Assembly (NCBI GenBank): GCA_028684405.1
Contig: JAQUGA010000149.1
Span: 1 to 6,261 of the forward strand
Length of the DNA stretch: 6,261 bases
Direction of reading: 5' to 3'
Source: Bacteroidales bacterium
Lineage (GTDB): Bacteria; Bacteroidota; Bacteroidia; Bacteroidales; WCHB1-69
Shown here: piece by piece, positions 6,091 to 6,261 of the stretch
Position numbering within the stretch: the first letter of the stretch is position 1
Layout: each line of letters starts with the position of its first letter
Program-made: the position numbers and the translations under genes
Notes under the pieces: generated by a model
The model's input: only the letters and a program-made list of their open reading frames with translations
Databases searched by the model: none
Told to the model about the DNA's origin: nothing

Positions 6091-6255
6091 GTAGGCAAAA
6101 TGAAGGCTCTTTTGGCTTTGCGAAGCGTTGGCTTCTGTGTCGGGCAAAGACAAATGTGCCTGAATGTGCGGAGGGATTTCATTTTCTTTGTCTTTATGCA
6201 GCAAAAATTTCATTGTCATTATGTCGTTGTCTTTTTTCTTCGGCTTGCTTGTAAC
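6091..6255. repeat. GC-rich repeat-like block, right flank of the R-M operon
   Basis: This block (about 48-53% G+C in lines 6061-6180) is the counterpart of the left flank. Shared words in direct orientation are GTAGGCAA (6091-6098), GCTCTTTTG (6106-6114), AGCGTTG (6124-6130) and CAAATGTGCCTGA (6151-6163). In inverted orientation it shares ATGCAGCAAAAAT (6196-6208) and GCTTGTAAC (6247-6255). No gene is supported between 6046 and the window end. It may continue past the edge. Confidence 0.5.
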
Positions 6256-6261
6256 GAGTGG

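Overview
The window looks like a piece of a Bacteroidota chromosome, probably a flavobacterium-like organism. The base composition is AT-rich. Start codons sit in A-rich contexts without Shine-Dalgarno sequences. Two upstream regions carry -7 boxes close to the Bacteroidota consensus TAnnTTTG. The partial NtrC-type regulator at the left edge also has a flavobacterial look. The taxonomic call is inference; no rRNA or core marker is present.

Layout: (1) 1-684, minus strand: the N-terminal 228 codons of a sigma-54-type response regulator (receiver plus AAA+ domain), cut by the window edge. (2) 685-1313: intergenic, with the regulator's promoter, an AT-rich inverted repeat (993-1054) and a GC-rich repeat-like block (about 1155-1310). 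(3) 1314-5958, minus strand: a tight four-gene operon read right to left. It encodes a small XRE-type controller-like protein, a DNA methyltransferase of the SPPY (probable N4-cytosine) type, an AIPR-family (abortive infection/phage resistance) protein, and a TdeIII-like type II restriction endonuclease. (4) 5953-6021: promoter and two palindromes in front of the controller gene. (5) about 6060-6261: a second GC-rich repeat-like block that shares words with the left one.

How it works together (inference): this is a defence island made of a type II restriction-modification system with an AIPR gene lodged between methyltransferase and endonuclease. The genes are nearly contiguous: 5 nt between controller and methyltransferase, 1 nt between methyltransferase and AIPR, and a 17-nt overlap between AIPR and endonuclease. 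One promoter in front of the controller gene could therefore drive all four. The controller probably binds the palindrome over that promoter, as C proteins do. Gene order places the methyltransferase before the endonuclease, which suits protection before cutting. Related GC-rich blocks on both sides, and the very AT-rich AIPR gene, suggest that the cassette arrived by horizontal transfer.

Most unusual points: the AIPR gene inside the R-M operon and its apparent loss of a Lys in the expected nuclease-like QxK motif; an identical 20-bp word spanning two start codons; the controller start, which is better read as a TTG codon 87 bp downstream of the first ATG; and the repeats flanking the cassette.
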